From assembly GCF_000423705.1 (NCBI RefSeq), contig NZ_KE384083.1, forward strand, positions 62,001 to 126,000: DNA of 64,000 nt, given 5' to 3'. The stretch comes from Stappia stellulata DSM 5886 (GTDB taxonomy: Bacteria; Pseudomonadota; Alphaproteobacteria; Rhizobiales; Stappiaceae). Of this stretch, positions 53,234 to 62,621 are shown in pieces. Made by a program: the position numbers and the translations under genes. Below the pieces are notes generated by a model. The model was not told where the DNA came from. It did not search any database and saw only the letters and a list, made by a program, of their open reading frames with translations. Numbering within the stretch: the stretch's first letter is position 1; every line of letters begins with the position of its first letter.

Positions 53234-54267
53234 AAGCCGTTGCCCTCACACGATATCTTCCTGTCAGTGACCCGAATGCCTTCATCGACGTCACGCTCGA
53301 AAGACCTGTTGCAAAGGGGCGGGACATCCTGGTCCAGGTCGCGGCGGTCGCGGTCAACCCCGTCGACACCAAGGTGCGCGCGCCCAAGGACAAGGTCGAG
53401 GAACACCCCAGGGTGCTTGGCTGGGATGCCAGCGGAACGGTCGTGGCCGTGGGACCGGAGGCGACCCTCTTCAAACCGGGCGACGCCGTCTACTACGCGG
53501 GCGACATCACCCGCCAGGGATCCAACCAGGAGTACCAGCTGGTCGACGAGCGCATCGTCGGCCACAAGCCGGAGACGCTTTCCCACGCCCAGGCTGCCGC
53601 CCTGCCCCTGACCACCATCACCGCCTATGAATGCTTCTTCACGCGGCTGAGGATCGACCGGGACGGCGGCAACGCCGGTCAGAGCGTCCTGATCATCGGC
53701 GGCGCCGGCGGTGTCGGCTCCATCGCCATCCAGCTTGCCAAACGCGCCGGCCTGACGGTGATCGCAACCGCGTCGCGGCCCGAGACCACCGCATGGGTCA
53801 AGGACCTAGGCGCCGACCACGTGGTGAACCACCGCGACCCAATGGTGCCGCAGGTGCGCGCCCTGGGCTTTGAGCATGTCGACCATATCGCGATCTTCAA
53901 CGACATGCGCCATTGGGCGGAGGCGGTCGAACTGATCCGCCCGCAAGGCGGAATCGTGACCATCGACGACACGCACCACCCGATGCCGATGGAGCTGATG
54001 AAGACGAAGGCGGCAAGCCTGCACTGGGAGCTGATGTTCACACGCGCCATGTTCCAGACACCGGACATGATCGAGCAGCACAAGCTTCTGACATTCGTTG
54101 CCGGGGAAATCGACGCCGGGCGGCTGCGCACCACGCTCGACACGGTGCTCGGCCCGATCAATGCCGAGACGATCCGCGAGGCGCACCGCCTTGTCGAGAC
54201 GGGGGCGGCCCGCGGCAAGATCGTGATCGCGGGATTTGGAGACGCCCCCGAAGCCGGCGCGGCGTGA
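53230..54267 (+). CDS. Zinc-binding-type alcohol dehydrogenase (quinone oxidoreductase-like)
   Basis: 345-residue MDR superfamily protein of the zinc-type ADH family 1 (TIGR02817-like) without the usual zinc ligands. N-terminal GroES-like domain (about 1-130), Rossmann domain with GGAGGVGSIAIQLAK (about 155-170), and a C-terminal GAARGKIVIAGFG. Functions probably as NADPH-dependent quinone or enone reductase. The start overlaps the cupin gene stop. With OYE it suggests handling of electrophilic carbonyls. Confidence 0.9.
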   Translation: MKAVALTRYLPVSDPNAFIDVTLERPVAKGRDILVQVAAVAVNPVDTKVRAPKDKVEEHPRVLGWDASGTVVAVGPEATLFKPGDAVYYAGDITRQGSNQEYQLVDERIVGHKPETLSHAQAAALPLTTITAYECFFTRLRIDRDGGNAGQSVLIIGGAGGVGSIAIQLAKRAGLTVIATASRPETTAWVKDLGADHVVNHRDPMVPQVRALGFEHVDHIAIFNDMRHWAEAVELIRPQGGIVTIDDTHHPMPMELMKTKAASLHWELMFTRAMFQTPDMIEQHKLLTFVAGEIDAGRLRTTLDTVLGPINAETIREAHRLVETGAARGKIVIAGFGDAPEAGAA

Positions 54268-54288
54268 GCCGGGACGAGAGCCGAAAGG

Positions 54289-54326
54289 GCCTTGTCGGCG
54301 GGAGAGCGATTTCCTGCCGACAAGGC
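54289..54326 (+). terminator. Hairpin after OYE operon
   Basis: GCCTTGTCGGC pairs with GCCGACAAGGC, loop of 16 bases. No T-tract follows, so it may be only a stabilising stem or a factor-dependent terminator. It lies 22 bases after the last gene of the operon. Confidence 0.4.
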
Positions 54327-54431
54327 TCGCATCCCTCGGGAGACCACGTCCGGTTCAGACGACGTGCCGCCGGCCTTCGGTCGAGAGGATCGTGCGCAAC
54401 CGGTCGAGAACGGACGGACTGAATGCAGTCC

Positions 54432-54539
54432 CTAGCGCACCGCAAAAGCCAGAAGTGCGAAAACGACAAGTCCGTTCAGCGCCCAGAATACGATCAGGCC
54501 GCGTACCCTGGTTCCGTGTTTGCGCGGCCCGTCAATCAT
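54432..54539 (-). CDS. Small single-membrane-span peptide (35 aa), coupled to flavocytochrome gene
   Basis: 35-codon open frame starting at the ATG at 54539, which overlaps the last codons of the ferric-reductase-like gene by 8 bases. The product begins MIDGPRKHGTRVRG, a basic N-terminus, and continues as one hydrophobic span (LIVFWALNGLVVFALLAFAVR, about residues 15-35). The positive-inside pattern and the translational coupling argue that it is real. It might be an accessory subunit of the membrane flavocytochrome. No family is recognised; it is short enough that a chance frame cannot be excluded. Confidence 0.55.
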   Translation of the reverse strand: MIDGPRKHGTRVRGLIVFWALNGLVVFALLAFAVR

Positions 54540-55851
54540 AGCGGAACCTCTCGGCCAGGATCGTCCGGGAGGAAACGCCGATCTCGAGCAAGGTTTCCTC
54601 GACCGTTTCCATCATCGCCGGCGGGCCGCAGAGGACGAAGAGCCAGTCGCGATACTGTTCTTCCCCGAAAAGCGCCCGGATGCGCGCGGCATCGATGATG
54701 CCCACCTCGCCGCTCCAGTCCGGCGGCGGACCGCTCAACACCTGCACGACCTGCGTCTTGTGGACCCGCCGCAACCTGGCCAGTTCATCGCCAAGGGCGA
54801 TCTGATCGGCGGCGCGATTGCCGTAAACAAGCACGGTGGGTCGCGGGTCTCCGTCATGAGCAAGCTGGCCGAGCAGAGACAGCATCGGCGCGATCCCGAC
54901 ACCACCCGCGATGAACGCGATGCCCGGAGCGGAGCGGCCCTGCAGCGTCAAATGTCCGTGCGGCCCATCCAGATGGGCCTGCGTGCCCGGGCGAATCCGC
55001 GACAGACTGCCTGTAAAATCTCCCAATTCCTTGATCAGAAACCGGAGCTCGCGTCCCTCCGCAGGCGACGAACAGATTGAAAACGGGTTTTCATCGAGCG
55101 AAAACGGACTATGACCGATATTGATCCACGCGAACTGCCCCGCGCGATAAGTCAGGCCATCGTGGCCATCGGGCGCGATCGTCAGTTCCCATGTGCGCTC
55201 CGCCACCTGCCGCACACCGCTCACATGCCATCCGCGTCGCAATTGCAGCAGCGGTTTGAAGACATAAACAACGAGCAACGACAGGACGGCGAGACCGAGC
55301 AATCCGCTCCAAAAACCGCGCAACATCCAGTCCTGACTGTAGCGGCCTGCCTCCACCGCATGCAGATAGACCAGACCGGCGACGGCAAGCGCGCCGATCC
55401 CATGCATGAACCGCCAGGTTTCATAGCGAAACGGCAGCTTGTCCCGGCCGATGGACAGGATCACAAGTGACGGCAGCAGGAGAAAGGCCAGGACACCGGT
55501 GACGAGCCCCTCGCCCTCGAAGGTGAGGGTCAGTTGCCGCGTCGGGTCGTAAGGCAGCGGCCGGTTGAAAGGCAACGTGTAGAGAAAGGGATGGACCATC
55601 GCGAGCGCCAGCGCCGTGCGCGCCAGCAACTGATGAAACCGCATCGTCACGTCCATGCCGACCCGCCCCGAAATCGCACGAAATCTGCCCGACAGCAGGA
55701 ATTCCGCAAGCAGGATCGCAAATGCGACGAGAGCGGCGCCGGTGGCAAGTTCATCGAGGATCGGACGGGGAGGACGAGCGCTTGCAACCGCAAGACCGAG
55801 CGGCGCAAACGCGACCGCAAGGTAAAGACCTATCAATGCAATTGCTGGCAT
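54532..55851 (-). CDS. Ferric-reductase-like membrane flavocytochrome (NOX/FRE-type)
   Basis: 439-residue membrane protein. N-terminal half has about six membrane segments with histidines (FHQLLARTALALAMVHPF, FMHGIGALAVAGLVYLHAVE) that could bind two hemes as in the ferric reductase domain. The C-terminal half (about 210-439) is an FAD/NAD(P)H oxidoreductase module with NPFSICSSP, a GGVGIAPMLSLL segment that binds NADP, and LCGPPAMMETVEETL. It moves electrons from NAD(P)H across the membrane to iron or another acceptor. The start at 55851 has GGAG upstream. Confidence 0.88.
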   Translation of the reverse strand: MPAIALIGLYLAVAFAPLGLAVASARPPRPILDELATGAALVAFAILLAEFLLSGRFRAISGRVGMDVTMRFHQLLARTALALAMVHPFLYTLPFNRPLPYDPTRQLTLTFEGEGLVTGVLAFLLLPSLVILSIGRDKLPFRYETWRFMHGIGALAVAGLVYLHAVEAGRYSQDWMLRGFWSGLLGLAVLSLLVVYVFKPLLQLRRGWHVSGVRQVAERTWELTIAPDGHDGLTYRAGQFAWINIGHSPFSLDENPFSICSSPAEGRELRFLIKELGDFTGSLSRIRPGTQAHLDGPHGHLTLQGRSAPGIAFIAGGVGIAPMLSLLGQLAHDGDPRPTVLVYGNRAADQIALGDELARLRRVHKTQVVQVLSGPPPDWSGEVGIIDAARIRALFGEEQYRDWLFVLCGPPAMMETVEETLLEIGVSSRTILAERFRYD

Positions 55852-55966
55852 CCAGGCTCCGTCGATGGTCGCGGGCAAATGCGGACAGCCGGCCACCGAC
55901 TGCCCACCGATAGAGCCACACGGCCCCGCCCGATGCAACTGCGGGCAAGCGGACCGGCGAGGTGTG

Positions 55967-56680
55967 TCAGGCCGAACGCAGGCGCGCGGGAAGCCGCGTG
56001 AGCGCCTCCCCGAGGTCGTCGAGACTGTCGATCACACAATCCGCGCCCAGTTCCTCCACGGCGATATTGGTATAGCCGCCCCGGACCGCGATGCTGGGAA
56101 AGCCGCCCGCCAGCGCGGCATTGACATCGGCCGGACTGTCACCGACCAGGATGGCGTCTTCCGGCGCGACGCCGAGCTCGCGGCAGGCGTGAAACAGCAT
56201 CTGCGGATCTGGCTTGCGGGTGGCGCAAGTGTCGCCCCCGACCACCACCGTGAACATCTTGTCCAGGCCGAAGTGTTCCACGATCTCGCGCGAAAAGGCT
56301 TCCGGCTTGTTGGTGACGACGGCAAGGCGATGCCCGCGTTGATGAAGCCACGCGGCAGCCGCCGCGGCGCCGGGCATAAGCACCGTCGCAACGGTGAGGC
56401 CCTTGGCATAGACCTCCATCATGCGGTCGGTCATCCTGGCCAGTTCGTCCCCCGCCAGCGGCTTGCCAGATGCAGCAAAGGCACGTTCGACCAGCTTCTG
56501 GATCCCATTGCCGATCATCTTGCGCACATCCGCGATCTCAAGCGCGGGAAATCCCTCCGCGACGAGCACCGTGTTGATGGCGTCGGCAATGTCGGGAACG
56601 CTGTCGACAAGGGTGCCATCGAGATCGAAGAGCATCGCACGCGGCCAGGCGGTATCGGCAAGCTTTGCGTCAGTGGACAA
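55967..56680 (-). CDS. gph: Phosphoglycolate phosphatase-like HAD hydrolase
   Basis: 237-residue HAD superfamily phosphatase. Motif I DLDGTLVDS, motif II VVTNKPE, and motif III KPDP followed by motif IV GDSPADVNAA are intact, with the insertion domain between. Matches Gph, which dephosphorylates 2-phosphoglycolate. The start is a TTG at 56680 with an AAGGA site 7 bases upstream, which keeps the residues LSTDAKLADTAWPRAM ahead of the DLDG strand. The first ATG (close to the motif) would leave almost no N-terminus. Confidence 0.88.
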   Translation of the reverse strand: MSTDAKLADTAWPRAMLFDLDGTLVDSVPDIADAINTVLVAEGFPALEIADVRKMIGNGIQKLVERAFAASGKPLAGDELARMTDRMMEVYAKGLTVATVLMPGAAAAAAWLHQRGHRLAVVTNKPEAFSREIVEHFGLDKMFTVVVGGDTCATRKPDPQMLFHACRELGVAPEDAILVGDSPADVNAALAGGFPSIAVRGGYTNIAVEELGADCVIDSLDDLGEALTRLPARLRSA

Positions 56681-57407
56681 GCGGTATCCTTCCAGGTTGC
56701 GGGCAAAACGGCATTGCGGGAACCTCCGGCAACGCCGCGAAGCGCCGGGAAGGCTTTCCGCTTTTACGACAAAGACTTCCAACGGGCAATTCAGACACCG
56801 CTCAGCACAGGAACCGTCCGCACCGGTTTTCGATCACATTCGCACAAAGGTGCAGCGGCGCCCGGTCCCGGCCTTTCGGGACCGGGCGTATTGCGCGGCT
56901 CATTCTTCCCGAGTCCCTTCGTTTTCCCGTGATTGTCCGTGTTGAAAGGAAGGTTCCACCTGACCACACCTGCGGTCCGGTCGCGGGTTCGTATCCATCC
57001 AGGCATCGAGACGATATGCACATGTTTTGCGCAGCGGTTTGCGCTGCTGCCATGAATATGCCAGTTTCAGCGCGGTTTCGCACAGCGAGGGGCTGGGGCC
57101 GATCGTCATGCGAACAAGGTTGCCGGCGTCGAGAGTGCAAAAAGCGCCGCAGGGCCGCTTGGGGTGGATGACACAACCGATGCCGGTCCAGCAGCTCCAC
57201 GCACCGGTGGTTCGACGACGTATTCTGCCGCCTTGGCGCATCGTTTGCCTGCTTGTCCCGGAATGACGACACCCCCTCTTGCCTTGCGCCCCGCCGCAGG
57301 GAGAGAGTCGGATTTTGACAACGCGACGACGCCCGGAGAAAGTCGAGAGACGTAAATCGGGCGTTTAATTAAAATAAAATCCAAACACGGAGGTGCGAGA
57401 CACCAGG
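56681..57407. other. Long intergenic region before uspA-like gene
   Basis: 727 bases without a supportable gene. A GC hairpin (CGCCCGGTCCC/GGGACCGGGCG at 56859-56888) is near the left end. At about 57252-57271 the sequence GCTTGTCCCGGAATGACGAC resembles one arm of the GTCAT-CCCGG intergenic palindromes seen at 44200-44630. AT-rich DNA at 57355-57385 directly precedes the UspA gene and may be its promoter. Confidence 0.45.
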
Positions 57408-57827
57408 ATGTACAAGAAAATTATTGTTCCGGTCGATCTGGCGCATGCCGGAAAGCTGGCGAAAGCACTGAAAACGGCTGCCGACCTCGCGCGCCATTAT
57501 CAAGTTCCAGTTTGCTATGTTGGTGTGACCACGGAGACGCCGGGCTCGGTCGCGCATACGCCGAAGGAGTACGCCGGCAAGCTCGAGTCCTTTGCCAAGG
57601 AACAGGGCGCGGCGAACGGCATCGAAGCTTCGAGCCACATGGTCGTGGCCCACGATCCGAGCATCGATCTCGACCCGGCGCTCCTCAAGGCAATCGATGA
57701 CGTCGGGGCCGACCTCGTGGTCATGGCATCGCATGTGCCGAATGTCGCGGACTACCTCTGGCCGTCCAACGGCGGCACCGTGGCCGGCAGGTCGAAAGCC
57801 TCCGTCTTCGTCGTGCGCGAGGGCTGA
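57408..57827 (+). CDS. Universal stress protein (UspA family)
   Basis: 139-residue single UspA domain. The N-terminal MYKKIIVPVDLAHAGK and the C-terminal MASHVPN..WPSNGGTVAGRSKASVFVV fit the family; the usual ATP-binding G-2x-G-9x-G(S/T) pattern is not complete. It is encoded just ahead of a BCCT transporter, as small Usp proteins often accompany osmolyte transporters (the TeaD/TeaABC pair is an example with a TRAP system). It may control transporter activity. The ATG at 57408 lies behind a GAGG sequence and a weakly spaced CAGG. Confidence 0.9.
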   Translation: MYKKIIVPVDLAHAGKLAKALKTAADLARHYQVPVCYVGVTTETPGSVAHTPKEYAGKLESFAKEQGAANGIEASSHMVVAHDPSIDLDPALLKAIDDVGADLVVMASHVPNVADYLWPSNGGTVAGRSKASVFVVREG

Positions 57828-57884
57828 GCCGGTACCAACAGTTCAGCGGCAACGGCATCCGCACAAATCAAACAGGGACAAACA

Positions 57885-59522
57885 ATGACAGATCAAGGCA
57901 GCACAGGGATCCCGGATCCCGAAGGCGCGTCCGACATCATCGATACCGAGTTCGAGATCGGCCAGGACAATCTCGAGGGCAACGTCGGACCGTTCGGCTT
58001 CGACATCCACAATCCGGTCTTTCTTGTCTCCGGGCTGTCGGTCATCGCCTTCGTCATCTATGCGCTGTTGGCCCCGGAACAGGCCGGCAGCTTCTTCGGC
58101 TGGCTACGCCCCACCCTTACCAGCACGTTCGACTGGTTCTTCCTGAGCGCCGCCAACGTCTTCGTGATCTTCTGCCTGGTGCTGATCTTCAGCCCCTGGG
58201 GCAGTGTCCGGCTCGGAGGAAAGGAAGCCTCGCCCGACTACAGCTATATCGGCTGGTTCGCGATGCTCTTTGCCGCCGGCATGGGCATCGGGCTGATGTT
58301 CTTCGGTGTGCTTGAGCCGGTCTACCACATGGCGATTTCCGAGCCGCTCGGCGTTGCATCGCCGATCGCCGAGGACGGATCGATCATCGCCGAGAATGTC
58401 GACGCGGCCAAGAAGATGGGCCTCGCCGCCACGATTTACCACTGGGGCCTGCATCCCTGGGCGATCTATGCCGTCGTCGCGCTCGCTCTGGCGCTGTTCA
58501 GCTTCAACAAGGGCCTGCCGCTGTCGATCCGCTCCGCCTTCTATCCGATCTTCGGAGAACGCGTGTGGGGCTGGACCGGCCATGTCATCGATATTCTCGC
58601 GGTCTTCGCAACGCTGTTCGGGCTGGCCACCTCACTCGGTCTCGGCGCCCAGCAGGCGAATGCCGGTCTTGAGTATGTCTATGGTGTTCCGAACACGGTC
58701 ACCGTTCAGGTGGTCCTGATCATCGGCATCACCGCAGTTGCGCTGATTTCGGTGCTTCGCGGCCTCGATGGCGGCGTCAAGGTGCTGTCGGAAATCAACA
58801 TGGGCATTGCGTCCCTTCTGCTTCTCTTCGTGCTTATCGCCGGACCGACGGCAGCGATCTTCTCCGACTTCCTGAGCGGCCTGACGGCCTATGCCACCGA
58901 TCTCGTGGCGCTTTCCAACCCGGTCGGACGCGAGGATGACGGTTATCGGCAGGGCTGGACGGCCTTCTACTGGGCCTGGTGGATCAGCTGGTCCCCGTTC
59001 GTTGGAATGTTCATCGCACGCGTCAGCCGCGGCCGCACCGTGCGCGAGTTCCTCACCTGCGTGCTGATCATCCCCTCGCTCGTCTGTGTGCTTTGGATGG
59101 CCGTTTTCGGCGGCGTCGCCATCGATCAGGTTCTTTCGGACCCGCTGACCAGCGCGGTGAAGGCGAATGTGATCGACGCCTATCGCCCCGAGCTTTCGCT
59201 TTTCGCGATGCTCGAAGGCCTGCCGCTCGCCGCGATCACGTCGACAATCGGCATCGTGCTCGTCATCGTGTTCTTCGTGACCTCCTCCGACTCCGGCTCG
59301 CTCGTTATCGACACGATCACCGCCGGCGGCAAGGTGGATGCTCCGGTGCCCCAGCGCGTGTTCTGGTGCACCTTCGAGGGGCTGGTGGCCATCGTGCTGC
59401 TGATCGGCGGCGGGCTCGGCTCGCTTCAGGCGATGGTGATTTCCACCGGCCTGCCCTTTACGCTCGTGCTGCTGTTGATGTGCTGGGCGATCTTCAAGGG
59501 TCTCCTCACCGAGGAAAGATGA
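57885..59522 (+). CDS. BCCT family betaine/carnitine/choline-type transporter
   Basis: 545-residue secondary transporter with 12 membrane segments. Signatures: GMGIGLMFFGVLEPVYHM (about 130-147), YHWGLHPWAIYAVVALALALFSFNKG and WWISWSPFVGMFIARVSRGRTVREF. The motif that forms the substrate box with tryptophans is intact. It is sodium- or proton-driven uptake of compatible solutes with trimethylammonium or dimethylsulfonium groups. An acidic N-terminal tail of about 40 residues precedes the first helix. The neighbouring UspA gene suggests osmotic or stress control. Confidence 0.94.
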   Translation: MTDQGSTGIPDPEGASDIIDTEFEIGQDNLEGNVGPFGFDIHNPVFLVSGLSVIAFVIYALLAPEQAGSFFGWLRPTLTSTFDWFFLSAANVFVIFCLVLIFSPWGSVRLGGKEASPDYSYIGWFAMLFAAGMGIGLMFFGVLEPVYHMAISEPLGVASPIAEDGSIIAENVDAAKKMGLAATIYHWGLHPWAIYAVVALALALFSFNKGLPLSIRSAFYPIFGERVWGWTGHVIDILAVFATLFGLATSLGLGAQQANAGLEYVYGVPNTVTVQVVLIIGITAVALISVLRGLDGGVKVLSEINMGIASLLLLFVLIAGPTAAIFSDFLSGLTAYATDLVALSNPVGREDDGYRQGWTAFYWAWWISWSPFVGMFIARVSRGRTVREFLTCVLIIPSLVCVLWMAVFGGVAIDQVLSDPLTSAVKANVIDAYRPELSLFAMLEGLPLAAITSTIGIVLVIVFFVTSSDSGSLVIDTITAGGKVDAPVPQRVFWCTFEGLVAIVLLIGGGLGSLQAMVISTGLPFTLVLLLMCWAIFKGLLTEER

Positions 59523-59542
59523 TAGCCTGACCCTTCGGTCTT

Positions 59543-59575
59543 TCCGGGCGCGGCCGCGGTCGCGCCCGGACTTTC
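59543..59575 (+). terminator. Terminator after BCCT gene
   Basis: 10-bp perfect stem TCCGGGCGCG / CGCGCCCGGA with an 8-nt loop (59553-59560) followed by CTTTC. It is 20 bases after the stop codon. Short T run, so termination may be partial. Confidence 0.6.
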
Positions 59576-59607
59576 ACGGACGTCTCTGCCGAAAGGGCCC
59601 TTTCGCA

Positions 59608-60054
59608 ATGACGCACCTGCTGATCCCGCCCGTCCTCTGGCTGATTTTGCTGCTTTCGATGGTGGGCATACGCGTGGCAACGCCCGGCTATGTCCTGGCC
59701 GACGCCGCCGCACAGGTATCGGGATGGGTTGCAATCGCCGCAGGCCTTGCGCTTCAGGGCATCGCCGCCGGGCAATTCATCAAGGCCCGCACCAATCTCC
59801 ACGCCTTCCGCGATCCGGACCAGCTCATCACCACCGGGGTTTTCGCGTTCAGTCGCAACCCGATGTATCTCGGCTTCGTGCTGACGCTTTTGGGCGCGGC
59901 GCTGCTTCTCAACACGCCGCTCGCCTTCGCCGGACCGCTGATCTTCTTCGCGGTCGCAAGCCTTTGGTACATCCCGCGAGAGGAACGCATCGCGGAGGAT
60001 CTCTTCGGCGACCTCTATCGCGACTATCGTGCAAGGGTCCGTCGTTGGCTGTAA
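59608..60054 (+). CDS. Isoprenylcysteine carboxyl methyltransferase-like membrane protein
   Basis: 148-residue membrane protein with about four membrane segments. The conserved block LITTGVFAFSRNPMYLGFVLTLLG and WYIPREERIAEDLFGDLYRDY is characteristic of the ICMT/phospholipid methyltransferase (NnrU/PEMT-like) family, where it binds S-adenosylmethionine. The methyl acceptor is unknown; lipids or small hydrophobic compounds are possible. The start is the ATG at 59608. It is probably transcribed separately from the BCCT gene and converges with the V-ATPase operon. Confidence 0.9.
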   Translation: MTHLLIPPVLWLILLLSMVGIRVATPGYVLADAAAQVSGWVAIAAGLALQGIAAGQFIKARTNLHAFRDPDQLITTGVFAFSRNPMYLGFVLTLLGAALLLNTPLAFAGPLIFFAVASLWYIPREERIAEDLFGDLYRDYRARVRRWL

Positions 60055-60069
60055 GCGACGGGCCGTCCG

Positions 60070-61908
60070 TCAAGCGCCCGCACGGTGTTTGGGGGCCGCG
60101 GCAAGCGACGCTGCGATATCCGCCAGAAGTTCCGGGCGCCGCGGGCTCTTCGCCGCGGTGTAGTTCAGGTTCCGGAACAGCCCTGTCAGCTGAATGAAAA
60201 AGGTGCGCGCCGCCTCCTTGTCATCGAAGGAGAAAGAATGGCTGACCGCGCTGAAGACCAGATTGAATGTCTCGCGTTGCCGTGCCAGTGGCGCCGACAT
60301 GTCGACATCGTCGAAAGCATCCTGTTGCAGATAGACCATGTCGACGAAAAGCGCCTTTTGCTGCGTGACGAAATCGTCGATCGTCACGCCGTCCTCGCCC
60401 GTCACCTGCATCATGCGCGCGATCTCGTCTCCCTTGTGCAACAGGGAAATCACCGCATCGACCTGCCCCGCCCAGTCAGGCCCGAGCTCGCGCGCAAACC
60501 AGTCGGCAAGCTGCGTGCGATACCGTGACCAGGAAATCAGCGGATCGACCGCCGGATAGAACCGCTTGTAGGCGCGGTCGTAGGACAGTCCCAGAAACGC
60601 CTTCACGGTACCAAGCGTCGACTGGGTCACCGGTTCCTCGAAGTTTCCGCCCGCCGGCGACACGGTTCCCATCACCGTCAGGCTTCCGACCGAGCCGTCC
60701 GGCGTGCGCATGACGCCTGCCCGCTCGTAGACGCCGCGGATCGCGGAATCGAGATAGGCCGGAAACGCCTCCTCGCCGGGGATTTCCTCAAGCCGTCCGG
60801 AGGTCTCGCGCATTGCCTGCGCCCAGCGCGAGGTGGAATCGGCGATCAGGAGAACGTCCAGACCCATCTGACGATAGTATTCGCCAAGCGTGATGCCGGT
60901 GTAGATCGAGGCTTCCCGCGCGGCGACCGGCATGGACGAGGTGTTGCACACCAGCACCGTGCGCTCCATCAGCGTACCGTCGCCGGACGGATCCGGCTGG
61001 TTGGGAAACTCGGTGATCGTCTCCACCACCTCGCCGGCACGTTCGCCGCAGGCCACCACGATCACCACATCGACGTCGGAAAACCGGGAGATCAGCGACT
61101 GGAGCACGGTTTTGCCGGCGCCGAAGGGGCCGGGAATGCACCCGGTTCCGCCGCGGGCAATCGGAAAAAACGTATCGATCAAGCGGATGGTGGTCACGAG
61201 CGGGTCTCGCGGATACAGCCGCTCGCCGCGCCCGGCGCGCTTCAGCGTTTCCGGGATCGGACGGCGCACCGGCCAGCGTTGCGACATGGTGAGTTCGTGC
61301 AAGCGCCCGCTTTCGTCCCGTAGGGTGGCAATCACCTCGTCGATCGTATGCGCCCCTTCGCGAATGCGCTCCACGGCGAGACCGCCGCGCAGCGCGAACG
61401 GAACCATGACCTTGTGCGCGAACCGCCCTTCCGGAACGGTTCCCAGAACGTCTCCGGCGCGCACCGTGTCCCCCGACCGAACGGACGGCGAGAATGCCCA
61501 TTTGCGGCGAGTGTCGAGCGCGGGAATGACGATGCCGCGCGGCAGGAAAAAGCCATGATCGGAGGCGACATCGGCAAGCGGCGTCTGCAATCCGTCGAAG
61601 ACCCCGCCAAGCAGCCCCGGCGCCAGCGTGACGGAGAGCATTTCGCCGGTCTGGATCACCTTGTCGCCGATCCTCACACCCTGCGTGCTCTCGAACACCT
61701 GTGCATCGGCGGTCGCCCCGCGCACGCGCAATACCTCGGCGCGAAGGTATTCCTCGCGCCCGCCGCCGCGCTTCGGGCCGTGGGGAATAATGTAGACCAC
61801 CTCGTTCTTCATGAGGGGGCTGTCGCCCGTCGGGACGATCGTCACCAGATCGTCCTGGACCGCCGCGATTTCCGCGCTCGGTGCCGGAAGTCCCGAAACC
61901 TGTGTCAT
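60070..61908 (-). CDS. V/A-type ATPase catalytic subunit A
   Basis: 612-residue catalytic A subunit with the non-homologous insert (about 110-205) that distinguishes it from F-type beta. Walker A GPFGAGKT is at 260-267, followed by GERAGEVVETITEFPNQ, LLIADSTSRWAQAMRE and the GTVSPAGGNFEEPVT region. It works in hydrolysis or synthesis of ATP coupled to ion flow. The ATG overlaps the stop of the DUF2764 gene (ATGA). It is the last gene of the visible operon; the downstream neighbour is convergent, so B and D subunits are not encoded next to it. Confidence 0.94.
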   Translation of the reverse strand: MTQVSGLPAPSAEIAAVQDDLVTIVPTGDSPLMKNEVVYIIPHGPKRGGGREEYLRAEVLRVRGATADAQVFESTQGVRIGDKVIQTGEMLSVTLAPGLLGGVFDGLQTPLADVASDHGFFLPRGIVIPALDTRRKWAFSPSVRSGDTVRAGDVLGTVPEGRFAHKVMVPFALRGGLAVERIREGAHTIDEVIATLRDESGRLHELTMSQRWPVRRPIPETLKRAGRGERLYPRDPLVTTIRLIDTFFPIARGGTGCIPGPFGAGKTVLQSLISRFSDVDVVIVVACGERAGEVVETITEFPNQPDPSGDGTLMERTVLVCNTSSMPVAAREASIYTGITLGEYYRQMGLDVLLIADSTSRWAQAMRETSGRLEEIPGEEAFPAYLDSAIRGVYERAGVMRTPDGSVGSLTVMGTVSPAGGNFEEPVTQSTLGTVKAFLGLSYDRAYKRFYPAVDPLISWSRYRTQLADWFARELGPDWAGQVDAVISLLHKGDEIARMMQVTGEDGVTIDDFVTQQKALFVDMVYLQQDAFDDVDMSAPLARQRETFNLVFSAVSHSFSFDDKEAARTFFIQLTGLFRNLNYTAAKSPRRPELLADIAASLAAAPKHRAGA

Positions 61909-62618
61909 TGCGCCAAACCCCTTTCCGCCCCGACGCTGGATCGCTCGGCTCCGGCCAGTGTCTCACCGAGCAGGGTCTCCAGCCTGCTCCGCGCCCGCTC
62001 CGTGTCATAGCGCTGCCACCGCTCGATCACCTGAAAGCGCAGGACATAAAGGGCAACCGCCTCGAAATCGAAGCGGTGATGCGCCGACATGCGGTCGAGC
62101 TGTCGATAGATCTCCGTCAACACCGCACGCTCCAGCCCGATATGGTCCCCACGTGCCGTCAAGGCCTGGGCATCGCGAAGCCAGGGACGGGCCCGCCCCA
62201 GCCCGAAGGTCGGCTCACTCCAGTTGGCACGAATGGCGCGGGCGACGCTGCCGCGTCCCCATGTCGCGACAGGTGCGGGATCTCCGCCGCCGTCCCGTCG
62301 CAAACGAAGCGCGGCAACGAGCATCCGCGATTCCAGCCGTTCCCGCAGAAGCTCCATGAGCGCCGGATAGGGCTGAACGGCATCGCACGCCTCTTCGAAA
62401 AGCGCGAACACCTCGGCGTCCGCGCTGCACCCGGCGACCCCTGGCCACGACACCACATGCGTGAGCCGCTCGAGACGCTGCCGATCCGCCGCCTCCAGCA
62501 TCGAAAGCCTTTGCTCCAGCCGGTAGCGCGACATGGGAAGATGTGCGCTCGAAAAAAGCGGCCCCAGATACGGAAGACTGGCAACGAGGGTGATGTAGCG
62601 GAAGGAGGCGTCAGACAT
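61905..62618 (-). CDS. V-ATPase-associated DUF2764 family protein
   Basis: 237-residue protein whose N-terminus (SFRYITLVASLPYLGPLFSSAHLPMS) matches the DUF2764 family found between the E and A subunit genes in V-type ATPase operons of some bacteria (Chlamydia, Borrelia and others). It probably takes the place of the C (d-type) subunit that connects the rotary stalk to the membrane ring. The mostly helical pattern rich in Leu/Arg fits. It starts 3 bases after the E gene and overlaps the A gene. Confidence 0.8.
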   Translation of the reverse strand: MSDASFRYITLVASLPYLGPLFSSAHLPMSRYRLEQRLSMLEAADRQRLERLTHVVSWPGVAGCSADAEVFALFEEACDAVQPYPALMELLRERLESRMLVAALRLRRDGGGDPAPVATWGRGSVARAIRANWSEPTFGLGRARPWLRDAQALTARGDHIGLERAVLTEIYRQLDRMSAHHRFDFEAVALYVLRFQVIERWQRYDTERARSRLETLLGETLAGAERSSVGAERGLAQ

Positions 62619-62621
62619 CGC

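Noticed and set aside
56791-57272. Minus-strand open frames before the UspA gene
   Set aside because: No start with ribosome site, no family features, and the composition is typical of chance frames with intergenic repeats.
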